Of a stretch of 64,000 nt of DNA, positions 1-9,600 are shown piece by piece. Source of the DNA: Tritrichomonas musculus (taxonomy: Eukaryota; Parabasalia; Tritrichomonadida; Tritrichomonadidae); NCBI GenBank assembly GCA_039105265.1, contig JAPFFF010000029.1, positions 1,674,001 to 1,738,000 of the forward strand, written 5' to 3'. The notes beneath the pieces are model-generated. The model made no database searches. It was not told the DNA's origin and was given only the letters and a program-made list of their open reading frames with translations. Each line of letters begins with the position of its first letter. The stretch's first letter is position 1. Position numbers and translations under genes: made by a program.

Positions 1-2032
1 TCTTTTCTGACAAACCGTCAGAATCCATCGTTCTTATCGTGTTACCAAGTGACAGCATTTCATCATGCGAAAACGAAAAGTTGTTCGTGTTGAACGAAAC
101 AAGAAGAAGGAAGTTCAGCGTGTTCTTCAGCAGCTCTTTCGTCGGAAAATGCAAGAAGAATGAAAGAATGGCTGGCGTTATAACCGACAATTCCTTCACA
201 ATTTCTGGGTTGTGGACAATGGCATCTTCAAGACACGCAAGAAGATCAGTCATCAGCTGGTGGAACATGTCGTCGTGATTGTAAATGGCATAGCTGAAAA
301 TGTACAGGCAGAATTGCGCTATCATTGAGAGTGACATGCCACTCATCGTCATGTATCGTTGCAAGGTTGAAAAAATTAACGGTCGTAGGCTTGGATTGAA
401 AAAGTGGCGTATATAGTTACTGGTGAAGTCAAGCGATTGAAAAAGTTTAACAATTGAATGACTATCATTCAAAAAGTCGTTAATGCATACAAATAAAGTT
501 GACCAGGCAGTAAAAACGTGCTTTCTGTCAATTTCATTCAATTCTGGCTCTGACATTTTTTTAACCAAGTTTTTCAATACTAAGGTCAAATCATATATCG
601 ACATGCTATTCAAAAATTGAGACATTTCTGAGACCGATAGAAATGTGCGAAGTCTCGAGTAATTCTCAACAATCATGAATGGATAATCAGACAAGTTTGA
701 GTTCAGTAAATTAATCATTTCCGGATCTGACGAGTAGAGAAAATTCAGTGCTAAATTTCTGAGGTTATTCAAAATTTGAAAGTCGTCTTTGTCAGAGTAA
801 AAAATGGTGAATTTTGGTGAAAAAATGTCAGAATGAATTATGACTTCACAAAACGACTTCGGCACGCTAATTTTTGGTATGTTTTCAATCAGATACAGAT
901 AAAAAATTAAAGTTTCAATACATTGACTTTTTGTGTTATTTTCTGAAGATAATTGGTCGACAAGAGAAGAAAAGAAAGAAAGAGTCAAATGCTGAAGATG
1001 GTGATGAAAAAGATGAAAAATGGCCTGAAATGTTTTCAGCACTTCAAATTGCTGCCTGTTTAAAATGTTAGAAACGGTTAGTGATGTGTCAAAACTGCTG
1101 CTAGGCAAAACATCGGTGACTTGTGGAAAAAATTTGAAACTGTCAAAATTTATTTGATAATCAATGATAAATCTCAGAAAAAAATCAGTTGTTGGAGTTA
1201 TATTTTTGACAGAAATTTGAGTACCTTGTTCTGAAAAAGTGGAAATAACGTTTTTTGCTAAATTTTGAAAAATCTCGACATATTCATCTGAGGAACTCGA
1301 TATATTCGCTATTCCACCAAGAAGCGATAGTGCATCCATATTTAATTTTTGAAAAAGTTTGCTTGATGTATTCAAAATATCTTTAAAATCGTAATTCGCT
1401 ATCAAGGCACTGTTTTTTTGGACAATAATTAAAATTGCGCGTAAAATACAACTTGAAATATTTGAATCTTTTATTTTGATCGATATATTTAATAAATCAT
1501 TTAAAACATCTAATTTATAATTTATATCTATATTATTTGTTTTAAAAAATTGGGTAATCGAATCAACTGCTTCAGTGGATAATAATTTGGGTGTGTTATG
1601 ACAGTAATGGTTTATCATTAACTTTAAACAAAACTGAGAAGTAATATCAAAGTTATCTGCTAATAAGGTACAAACAAGTAAGAAAAAAAAATCGCTTGTA
1701 CAATATTTTTCTGAACCAATCCACGCAATAACGCTGGAGATTTTACCGATTTTACTTTCTTCGGGCGGTATTTGGTGATTTTTTATTGCATTGACTAACG
1801 CGGGATCAAAATTGAAAATATTAGAAAGAAAACGACAGCATCCAGATATTGATACACCATCATCAAGCATATTTTTTACTTCGTTAATCTTTGATTCTTG
1901 AAGTATTGGAAATGTAAAAAAAGATGTTGAATCTATATTTATTTGACTTGATAAATTTGTCGTTAAGAATGAACGTAAGATTTTAATGAATGCGTCTGAC
2001 ATTGGATCTCGAATTGTCAACACAACATTCAT
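1..2032 (-). CDS. Large helical protein of unknown function, 5' part (truncated by window edge)
   Basis: An open frame of about 677 codons starts at the ATG complementary to 2030-2032 (MNVVLTIRDP...) and stays in one frame to base 2 without a stop, so its 3' end lies outside the window. The product is rich in Leu, Ile, Phe, Ser and Asn and reads as a string of amphipathic helices, like a HEAT/ARM-type scaffold. I see no catalytic motif, signal peptide or transmembrane segment. Very large trichomonad proteins such as the BEACH family have helical N-termini of this kind, but nothing here proves that identity. The upstream spacer is AT-rich and carries a TCATA initiator-like motif about 40 bases before the ATG. 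Coding status is well supported by length and by sense codons throughout; function is unknown. Confidence 0.75.
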   Translation of the reverse strand, partial: MNVVLTIRDPMSDAFIKILRSFLTTNLSSQINIDSTSFFTFPILQESKINEVKNMLDDGVSISGCCRFLSNIFNFDPALVNAIKNHQIPPEESKIGKISSVIAWIGSEKYCTSDFFFLLVCTLLADNFDITSQFCLKLMINHYCHNTPKLLSTEAVDSITQFFKTNNIDINYKLDVLNDLLNISIKIKDSNISSCILRAILIIVQKNSALIANYDFKDILNTSSKLFQKLNMDALSLLGGIANISSSSDEYVEIFQNLAKNVISTFSEQGTQISVKNITPTTDFFLRFIIDYQINFDSFKFFPQVTDVLPSSSFDTSLTVSNILNRQQFEVLKTFQAIFHLFHHHLQHLTLSFFSSLVDQLSSENNTKSQCIETLIFYLYLIENIPKISVPKSFCEVIIHSDIFSPKFTIFYSDKDDFQILNNLRNLALNFLYSSDPEMINLLNSNLSDYPFMIVENYSRLRTFLSVSEMSQFLNSMSIYDLTLVLKNLVKKMSEPELNEIDRKHVFTAWSTLFVCINDFLNDSHSIVKLFQSLDFTSNYIRHFFNPSLRPLIFSTLQRYMTMSGMSLSMIAQFCLYIFSYAIYNHDDMFHQLMTDLLACLEDAIVHNPEIVKELSVITPAILSFFLHFPTKELLKNTLNFLLLVSFNTNNFSFSHDEMLSLGNTIRTMDSDGLSEK

Positions 2033-2825
2033 TAATGTAATATCGAATTTCTATTTTATATGATTAACGATCATTTTACTTTCAATACAAAATAAAACAA
2101 CAATTTCTTGTTGAATTCTTTAGTAAATATGCTTATTTTACTAAAAATATGTATATATCAAATTAAATGTACCATTTATATGATTTGAAAGCCATATTCA
2201 CAAATAATATTGAAAGGGATGTAATATTCCTATTGAAATCATAACACAATCATTTTCATCTAAATAGTACTGTTGCGTTATATGATATAACCATCATTCT
2301 TTTCACAAAAATGCAGATTTAAAAATATAATTCTACATTAGGCCAGTATATTGATTTAATAAGCATAATTATTATTTGAAATACTTTTTTACAGGTATAG
2401 AATTCATTATCATTGACATATATCAATGAATAAATTACTGGTTTACCAATCATTCGTTGTTTTGTATTTTTTTTTTTATAAAATGTTTTTGCTAAATGGT
2501 TTATTTTCAAAACAGCATTTCTTTTATGATGTTCACATTGCTCTTTCCAAATTAAAACCAAAACAAAAAATTTTATGTTTTATTCAATTCAATTCAAATT
2601 TTTTTATGAAAAAACTTTCAAAAAGTTAATCATTAAATTTTTAAATTATGAATATCCTTTTAATTTAACCATTAATATTTAAAATCACATATTTTATAAT
2701 ATTAATAATTAGTAAAATTTTAAATAATATGATTAATTAAAAAAATATTCATTTATTTATAGCATATTATTATTTTGAAATTTTTTTATATATTTCAATT
2801 TGAAAGAGGCTAAAAGATTTCAAAC
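2033..2825. other. AT-rich intergenic region between divergent genes
   Basis: About 790 bases separate the minus-strand gene ending its 5' side at 2032 from the plus-strand gene at 2826. Two short overlapping frames on opposite strands (about 2319-2629) arise from A/T runs and show no domain. Both flanking promoters should lie here. Nothing else is recognisable. Confidence 0.6.
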
Positions 2826-3992
2826 ATGAAAGGAAACTTTTCACCAACATCACATATATATCCTCAACAGTCTCAACACCTCTCAAATGAAGAATTTGAA
2901 TCTCTTAAAAGAGTTGTTCAACTTCTACGAATTTCTCAACTTCGATATATTGTTCAAAAGTTTTCCATTCCAGCAAGCGGAAATAAAACAAAACTTCTAG
3001 GGCTGCTTTTAACAATATTTCAATCTTTAAGATATGATAAGGTGCTAATTGATATATACAACGAAATCAATAATTTACTTTCTAAAAAGATAGAAAACTC
3101 AGTAAAATCTTTGGAAATTATATCACAATTTGACCCCAGTTTTAGATCACCACCTAATCTTCTGCAAACACAATCCGATCCTCCATTTATGCTTGGACCC
3201 ATATTAATTCCTCCTGGTCAAAGCTCAGGTAAGTTTGGATTTATGCATTCAGAATCAAATGAAGATTTAAGTAAATCCGTAAACATAAGTTTTTTATTTC
3301 CTGGAGGTAAAAATCAACAATTTTCTCTTAAAGGTGAAATAAATGGCATTCCGTTTGAAGTTTCAATTGATGATCCATATCCTCAACCAATTGATATTAC
3401 TGATTATATCAATACTAAGACGCTCATAAATACATTAAATATTACAATGATTAATACATTATTACCAATGATGATTTGTGTTAGAGAATACAAATTCAAC
3501 GGAATTCAAGAAATGATGAACCAAGTGCTAGGTAGAGCAATAAATATCGACGAAGAAGATTATAATGTTTGTTCAAATAGTTGCCACCATAAAGATTCAT
3601 TTTCTTTGGCTTCTTTTCTTTCCCGATCTTTAGCTACAGGTAATTTTAATTGCCCTATATGCGGGCAACCTATTGATCCATTTAATTTAACAATACTAGG
3701 TGCACGTGATATTAGTAAAGATATGAAGAAGACAGATGCTACTCCATCAACATTTAATGAAATAGAAACGTCAGATCAATCAACTTCAGAAATTATGTCT
3801 CCTTCTGAGACAACAAGTTCCTTTACATCTCCATTTTTAGTAGAGCCAATTACAGATGCTAATCAAACTTCTAATAAAGTTTCCAACAAATCCGCTAATA
3901 ACAGTTGTGACAATAATACTGAAAATTCTAATAATTCTAATGATCTTTTCAAGGTTCCAGATATTTTACCATCCTTCGATTGGGATCGCTAA
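2826..3992 (+). CDS. SAP and SP-RING (MIZ) zinc-finger protein, PIAS/Siz-type SUMO E3 ligase candidate
   Basis: The 388-residue protein has the order expected of PIAS/Siz SUMO ligases. Residues about 25-70 form a SAP-like helix-extended loop-helix (LRISQLRYIVQKF, then NKTKLLGLL), a DNA-binding module. Residues about 235-290 form an SP-RING-like zinc site: Cys249, Cys253, His254/His255, then the Cys276-Pro-Ile-Cys279 pair before QPIDPF. Family knowledge: the SP-RING recruits the SUMO-charged E2 Ubc9 and directs sumoylation of nuclear proteins. The C-terminal 90 residues are low-complexity Ser/Thr/Asn, where SUMO-interaction motifs often occur, but I do not see a clear one. The protein is shorter than animal PIAS (about 600 residues) and I see no obvious PINIT domain, although residues 100-235 could be a divergent one. 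The start at 2826 follows an AT-rich leader. The neighbours are unrelated. Confidence 0.7.
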   Translation: MKGNFSPTSHIYPQQSQHLSNEEFESLKRVVQLLRISQLRYIVQKFSIPASGNKTKLLGLLLTIFQSLRYDKVLIDIYNEINNLLSKKIENSVKSLEIISQFDPSFRSPPNLLQTQSDPPFMLGPILIPPGQSSGKFGFMHSESNEDLSKSVNISFLFPGGKNQQFSLKGEINGIPFEVSIDDPYPQPIDITDYINTKTLINTLNITMINTLLPMMICVREYKFNGIQEMMNQVLGRAINIDEEDYNVCSNSCHHKDSFSLASFLSRSLATGNFNCPICGQPIDPFNLTILGARDISKDMKKTDATPSTFNEIETSDQSTSEIMSPSETTSSFTSPFLVEPITDANQTSNKVSNKSANNSCDNNTENSNNSNDLFKVPDILPSFDWDR

Positions 3993-4336
3993 AAATTTGA
4001 AATGCAATCATAAGCAATAATGCTTTGTTAAAAAAAGAGATTTTTCTTGATTAAATGTTTGAAATTAGTAATTTTTTTTTTTTTTTTATTACATTCCCAT
4101 CAGAAATTAAACTTCTCTTATTCTTAAAAAGCTAGCTTATTTCCTTAATCATTTAATTGGCTTAGCATGTTTTTTATCATGTAGATAATTATTCAATAGT
4201 AACTTTTTGTTAGGCATAATTTAAAAAGTTGTGATTTATTGAAATTTTTCTAAGAAATATTCTCCATCATTTAAAAAAATTGAAAGGGTTATTTACACAG
4301 TATCTCAATTCCAAATAATCAAATATTTTAACAATA
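3993..4336. other. AT-rich intergenic region
   Basis: A 344-base spacer between two plus-strand genes. It holds a run of about 17 T at 4072-4088 shortly after the upstream stop. No gene or repeat is recognisable. Confidence 0.55.
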
Positions 4337-5845
4337 ATGTCACTGAATGAACCATTAAATCCTACTGATCAAAATGAAGTTTTGCAGCTTCATCCAGATG
4401 AAGTAGATAAAGCCCAAATAGATAAAGAAAATCAAAGATTTACCAAACATTCTGCCCTAATAACTTTACTTTATATGTCTATTGGGCCTCTTTCACTTAT
4501 TATGCAAGCAATTGGAGAAGTAATTGACATGAAAATGATAACAAAAAGATTTGAAAAAGACCCAAATTCACATGCGATCGAAATTTTAGGATTCACAGGT
4601 CAAATAAGTGCTATTTTAGGATACCTTGGACTTTACTTTGGACAATCTTTAACCACTCGCATTTCTAATCTTATTGCATTAGGTGAGCGTTCAACTGCCA
4701 GTCATTTAGTTTCAGATGTATTATATTTAACAGTTCTTACATCGTTGATTTTTTGTGCAGCCTTTGTTTTTGTCATTCCTCCTTTTTTACGCTTTTTAGG
4801 AACTCCAGAATATATGCTAAAACCAACTTTTAAATATATTATACCTACTCTCGTTATGCTGCCAATAACAAACCTCTCAACGTTTGGCATGTATTATTTA
4901 CAAAGCATTGGAAGTTCAATTCTCAGTGGTTCAGTTCGATTTTTCACTTACATTTTACAACTTGGTATTTTTTCTCCATTATTTTTGTTTGGATTCAAAG
5001 TTTCAACGACCTTTATGAAAATTGGAAGTTTAATTGCAGGAACAATCGTTAGCTTTACGTTATTGTTTTTAATGTATCGAAATAAATTTAGTTTGCATTT
5101 ACAATTTGGTGATGTTTTTGATAAATTCTGTCCAGAACTTAAAAAAGCTTTACTTTATGCAGTTCCATTAATTTTATCCTTTTTTGTTTTCGTTCTTCCA
5201 CCAATTTTAATTCTTCAGACAATGACATCTACAGACAAAACGCATTCAGAAGAACTTGGAGGAGTTTTTGCAGTATTTTCTAATATAGCAACTGTTAACC
5301 AAGCAATACCAGGTGCTTTTGGACAAAGCTTATTATCTGCTGGAACTCATGCCTGGGGTGCAAATAACGCAAAAAGATTAATTCGTCTTTTCTTATGGAC
5401 TTTGCTTTTTAATTTTAGCCTAACATTTTTGGTCTCATTAGTTGTAATTCCAGGAAAATCATTTATTTGCCGTTCCTTCTTATCGAACCCAATAGAAATC
5501 CAATTAGCTGAAAAAATGGTTCCCATTCCGTTTTATACCAGTCCATTGCAAGGAATTGGCGTTACATTATCAATATTAATGATTGTTATCGGAAAACCGT
5601 TATTCTCATTCCTTCCCCAATTTGTACAGATGATAATCTTGTGCGTTGGATGTAAAATCTTGGCTTCGAGGAACAAGAATGATGTCTCTAAAGTTATGTA
5701 TATTTACAATATCTCTGATGTTACAGTTTTCATTTTATATTGCGTTTTCCTTTTTGTTCCAATTCGAGAAATTAAGAAGAAATTGAATAATCCAGAGAGC
5801 AGTGTTGTTACCGAAATTCCAGAAAAATTGCAACAGCAGTTCTGA
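4337..5845 (+). CDS. MATE family multi-antimicrobial extrusion transporter
   Basis: The 502-residue protein has about 12 hydrophobic segments and matches the layout of MATE exporters: two six-helix halves, with a central connecting helix region near residues 225-260. Helix 1 contains LYMSIGPLSLIMQAIGEVID, in the position of the family's first-helix P/L-rich segment. The second half begins near LKKALLYAVPLILSFFVFVL (about 270-290). The hydrophilic N-terminus (about 40 residues) and a short basic tail near the end (REIKKKLNN) suggest that both termini face the cytosol. MATE proteins expel cationic organic compounds in exchange for Na+ or H+; the substrate and ion cannot be read from sequence. 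Length is normal for the family (450-550). No neighbouring gene suggests a pathway. Confidence 0.85.
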   Translation: MSLNEPLNPTDQNEVLQLHPDEVDKAQIDKENQRFTKHSALITLLYMSIGPLSLIMQAIGEVIDMKMITKRFEKDPNSHAIEILGFTGQISAILGYLGLYFGQSLTTRISNLIALGERSTASHLVSDVLYLTVLTSLIFCAAFVFVIPPFLRFLGTPEYMLKPTFKYIIPTLVMLPITNLSTFGMYYLQSIGSSILSGSVRFFTYILQLGIFSPLFLFGFKVSTTFMKIGSLIAGTIVSFTLLFLMYRNKFSLHLQFGDVFDKFCPELKKALLYAVPLILSFFVFVLPPILILQTMTSTDKTHSEELGGVFAVFSNIATVNQAIPGAFGQSLLSAGTHAWGANNAKRLIRLFLWTLLFNFSLTFLVSLVVIPGKSFICRSFLSNPIEIQLAEKMVPIPFYTSPLQGIGVTLSILMIVIGKPLFSFLPQFVQMIILCVGCKILASRNKNDVSKVMYIYNISDVTVFILYCVFLFVPIREIKKKLNNPESSVVTEIPEKLQQQF

Positions 5846-6694
5846 TTTTGTGATTTATAGTAAAACTTTTGTTATGAATTTTATTATTTAAAGCATTTAT
5901 ATTAATATTTGTATTTACTCAAAGAATTATTTTTATTAGCAGTTTATGACTATATCAAAAGTTATTCTTCTCTGCCGATTGTTATACTTCAAAAAAAGAC
6001 GTTAACATCACTTCACTTTACTACTTCAATAACAACAACAACTAAAAAAAAAAATTGTTCATTGAAGAAAACAGCAAAAGAAATTCGTTTTTAATATAAG
6101 AAGAGAATTCAAACAAGAAATAATAAATAAATAACAAATAGCTTTTGTTGTTTGCCCCAACAAAAGAATGAATGAACTAAATGAATAATCATGAATAAGA
6201 ATTGGTTGAACCAATGATCAGCACTATTCATATTTTTTGTCATGATTCATCCTCTTTTGTAAATATTAAAATGATGCATACATTATTATTCATGATTATT
6301 CATATTGCTCATTCATTATTATATTTACAAAAGATAAGTAGAGGATGAATAATCAATCATGAATGGACAAAATGATCATATATGAAGAGAGAAACAGGAA
6401 ATAAAATTTGTTGAATCAATGATCAGCCCAAATCTAATAAAAGATACTTTTAAATGAAAAGGATTAGTTTTTAATCAATTCATTTGGATGACTCAAAAAG
6501 AAGAAAGATAAAAAAAATATGCATTTAACTGGAAGCTTACTCCTCAAAAACAGAAGAAAAATGTAAAAAAAGTAAATGAAAATTAATAAATTAATGATTA
6601 CCTTTATTCATGAAAAAACTATGATATTGTGTATTTTTTTTTTCTATTTTATCTCTATTTTTCTATTATCTATGCGTGTGCTAACTAGTTTTGC
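5846..6694. other. Intergenic region between convergent genes, with fold-back repeats
   Basis: About 850 bases between the 3' ends of two genes. The repeat structure at 6201-6427 is listed separately. The short frame near 5909-6094 uses a non-ATG start and has no domain. The rest is AT-rich with A-runs. Confidence 0.5.
6201..6427. repeat. Fold-back sequence flanked by imperfect direct repeats
   Basis: Two 22-base direct repeats (ATTGGTTGAACCAATGATCAG at 6201 and a version with a few changes at 6406) bracket an imperfect inverted repeat. Its left arm is about 6244-6268 (TCATCCTCTTTTGTAAATAT) and its right arm about 6319-6352 (ATATTTACAAAAGA, then GAGGATGAAT). The layout could be a decayed miniature element or a 3' structural element. 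Confidence 0.35.
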
Positions 6695-9600
6695 TTAGTT
6701 TCTAAGGGCGTTTTCATCAATTTCTCCAATTTCAATTAATGCCTGCTTGTATTTTTCAATTTCTTGGCAGAGGTTGTTGTGATCAATTTCTGCGTTTTGT
6801 ATTGTTTCTGCCAACTTTGTGTTCAATTGTGATATTTCGTTCTTCAATCTTTCGATTTCGGACGACAAGTTGTCGTGGTCTTCAGCTGCCTTCTGCTTAG
6901 TTTCTGCCAATTCTTGCCTCAATCTTTCGATTTCAGCTGATAAGTTGTCGTGGTCTTCTTGTGCACTGCGCTGTGTCTCTGCCAACTCGCTCTTCAAGCG
7001 TTCAATTTCTGATGACAAGTTGTCGTGGTCTTCCTGGGCTTTGCGCTGCGTCTCTGACAATTCGCTGTTCAGCCTTTCTATTTCAGCCGTCAATCTGTCG
7101 ATTTCGGATGACAAGTTGTCGTGGTCCTCTTTGGCGCTGCGCTGTGTGTCTGACAATTCGCTGTTCAATCTGTCGATTTCAGATGTCAAATCGCTGATCT
7201 TCGACTTGTAGCTTTCGATTTCTGATCTCAATCTTTCGATTTCGGAAGACAAGCTGTCGTGGTCTTCTTTGGCGCTGCGCTGTGTATCGGATAATTCAGC
7301 CTTCAAGCGTTCAATTTCAGCTGTCAAGCTGTCGTGGTCCTCTTTGGCGCTGCGCTGCGTCTCTGACAATTCGCTCTTCAATCTTTCGATTTCAGATGCC
7401 ATGTCGCTGATCTTGCACTTGTAGCCGTCGATCTCGCTTGTCATGCCTGCGATTTGCTGGTTCAATCTTTCGACTTCGGCTGACAAGTTGTCGTGGTCTT
7501 CCTGTGCACTGCGCTGCGTGTCAGCCAGCTCTCTTCTCAAGTTCTCGATTTCTGATTCGAGCTGGGCGACCTTTGAGTTCAAGCCGTCGATTGTTGACTT
7601 GTAGTTTTCGATCTCGCTTGCCATGCTCGATATTTGCTGGTTCAGCCTTTCGATTTCTGCAGCCAAGCTGTCGTGGTCGGCCTGCCCCTTGTTCTGGGCT
7701 TCTGTCAAGAGGCTGTTGACACGCTCAAGCTCTGATGTCAATTCTGTGATCTTGCTGTTGAGGGTCTCAATTTGTGACCTGTAGTTGTCGACTTCTGAGT
7801 TCAACCTTGTGACTTCGTTTGTCAAGTCGCTGATCTTGCCGTTGAGGCCGTCGATCTCTCTGTCTTTGCTTTCGATTGTGGATGTCAATTCTGTGATCTT
7901 TGTGTTGAGTGTCTCGTCTTGTGATCTGTAGTTTTCGACCTCTGAGTTCAATCTTGTGACTTCTGATGTTAATTCACTGATCTTGCCGTTGAGGCCTTCG
8001 ATTTCTCTGTCCTTGCTTTCGATTGTTGATGTTAACTCTGTGATCTTGCTGTTGAGTGTCTCGATTTGTGACTTGTAGTTGCTGACTTCATTGGTCAAGT
8101 CGCTGATCTTGCCGTTGAGGCCTTCAATTTCTCTGTCCTTGCTTTCAATTGTGGATGTCAATTCTGTGATCTTGCTGTTGAGTGTCTCGATAGTTGATGT
8201 CATTTCAGAGATCTTGCCGTTGAGGCCTTCGATTTCTCTGTCTTTGCTTTCAATTGTTGATGTCAACTCAGAGATCCTGCTGTTGAGTGTTTCGACCTGT
8301 GACTTGTAGCTGCTGACTTCGTTTGTCAAGTCGCTGATCTTGCCGTTGAGGCCTTCGATTTCTCTGTCTTTGCTTTCGATTGTTGATGTCAACTCAGAGA
8401 TCCTGCTGTTGAGTGTTTCGACCTGTGACTTGTAGCTGCTGATTTCATTGGTTAAGTCGTTGATCTTGCCGTTGAGACCGTCAATCTCTCTGTCCTTGCT
8501 TTCAATGACAGATGTTAACTCTGTGATCTTTGTGTTGAGTGTTTCAATTGTTGATGTCATTTCAGAGATCTTGCTGTTGAGTGTCTCGATTTGTGACTTG
8601 TAGTTGCTGACTTCATTGGTCAAGTCGCTGATCTTGCCGTTGAGGCCTTCAATTTCTCTGTCCTTGCTTTCAATTGTGGATGTCAATTCTGTGATCTTTG
8701 TGTTGAGTGTTTCGATAGTTGATGTCATTTCAGAGATCTTGCCGTTGAGGCCTTCGATTTCTCTGTCTTTGCTTTCAATTGTGGATGTCAATTCTGTGAT
8801 CTTTGTGTTGAGTGTTTCGATAGTTGATGTCATTTCAGAGATCTTGCCGTTGAGGCCTTCGATTTCTCTGTCTTTGCTTTCAATTGTGGATGTCAATTCA
8901 GTTATCTTGCTGTTGAGTGTTTCAATCTGTGACTTGTAGTTATCAATTTCTGAGTTCAATCTTGTGATCTCAGAGGTCAAATCATTGATCTTGCCGTTGA
9001 GGCCTTCAATTTCTCTGTCTTTGCTTTCAATTGTGGATGTCAATTCTGAAATCTTTGTGTTGAGTGTTTCGATGGTTGTTGTCATTTCTGAGATCTTGCT
9101 ATTGAGGGTCTCAATCTGTGACTTGTAGTTATCAATTTCTGAGTTCAATCTTGTGATCTCAGAGGTCAAATCATTGATCTTGCCGTTGAGGCCTTCAATT
9201 TCTCTGTCTTTGCTTTCGATTGTGGATGTCAATTCTGAAATCTTTGTGTTGAGTGTTTCGATGGTTGTTGTCATTTCTGAGATCTTGCTATTGAGGGTCT
9301 CAATCTGTGACTTGTAGTTATCAATTTCTGAGTTCAATCTTGTGATCTCAGAGGTCAAATCATTGATCTTGCCGTTGAGACCTTCAATTTCTCTGTCTTT
9401 GCTTTCAATTGTTGATGTCAATTCTGAGATCTTTGTGTTGAGTGTTTCAATCTGTGACTTGTAGTTTTCAATTTCTGATGTCAATTCGCTGATCTTGCTG
9501 TTGAGGGATTCGATCTCTCTGTCTTTGGCTTCGACTGTTGATGTTAACTCAGCGATCTTGCCGTTGAGTGTTTCGATTTGTGACTTGTAGTTTTCAATTT

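Noticed and set aside
1..2032. Assignment of the left-edge gene to the BEACH family
   Set aside because: Only the helical N-terminal part is in the window and no BEACH or WD40 motif is visible.
2319..2629. Overlapping short frames on both strands
   Set aside because: They depend on A/T runs and overlap each other; neither resembles a protein family.
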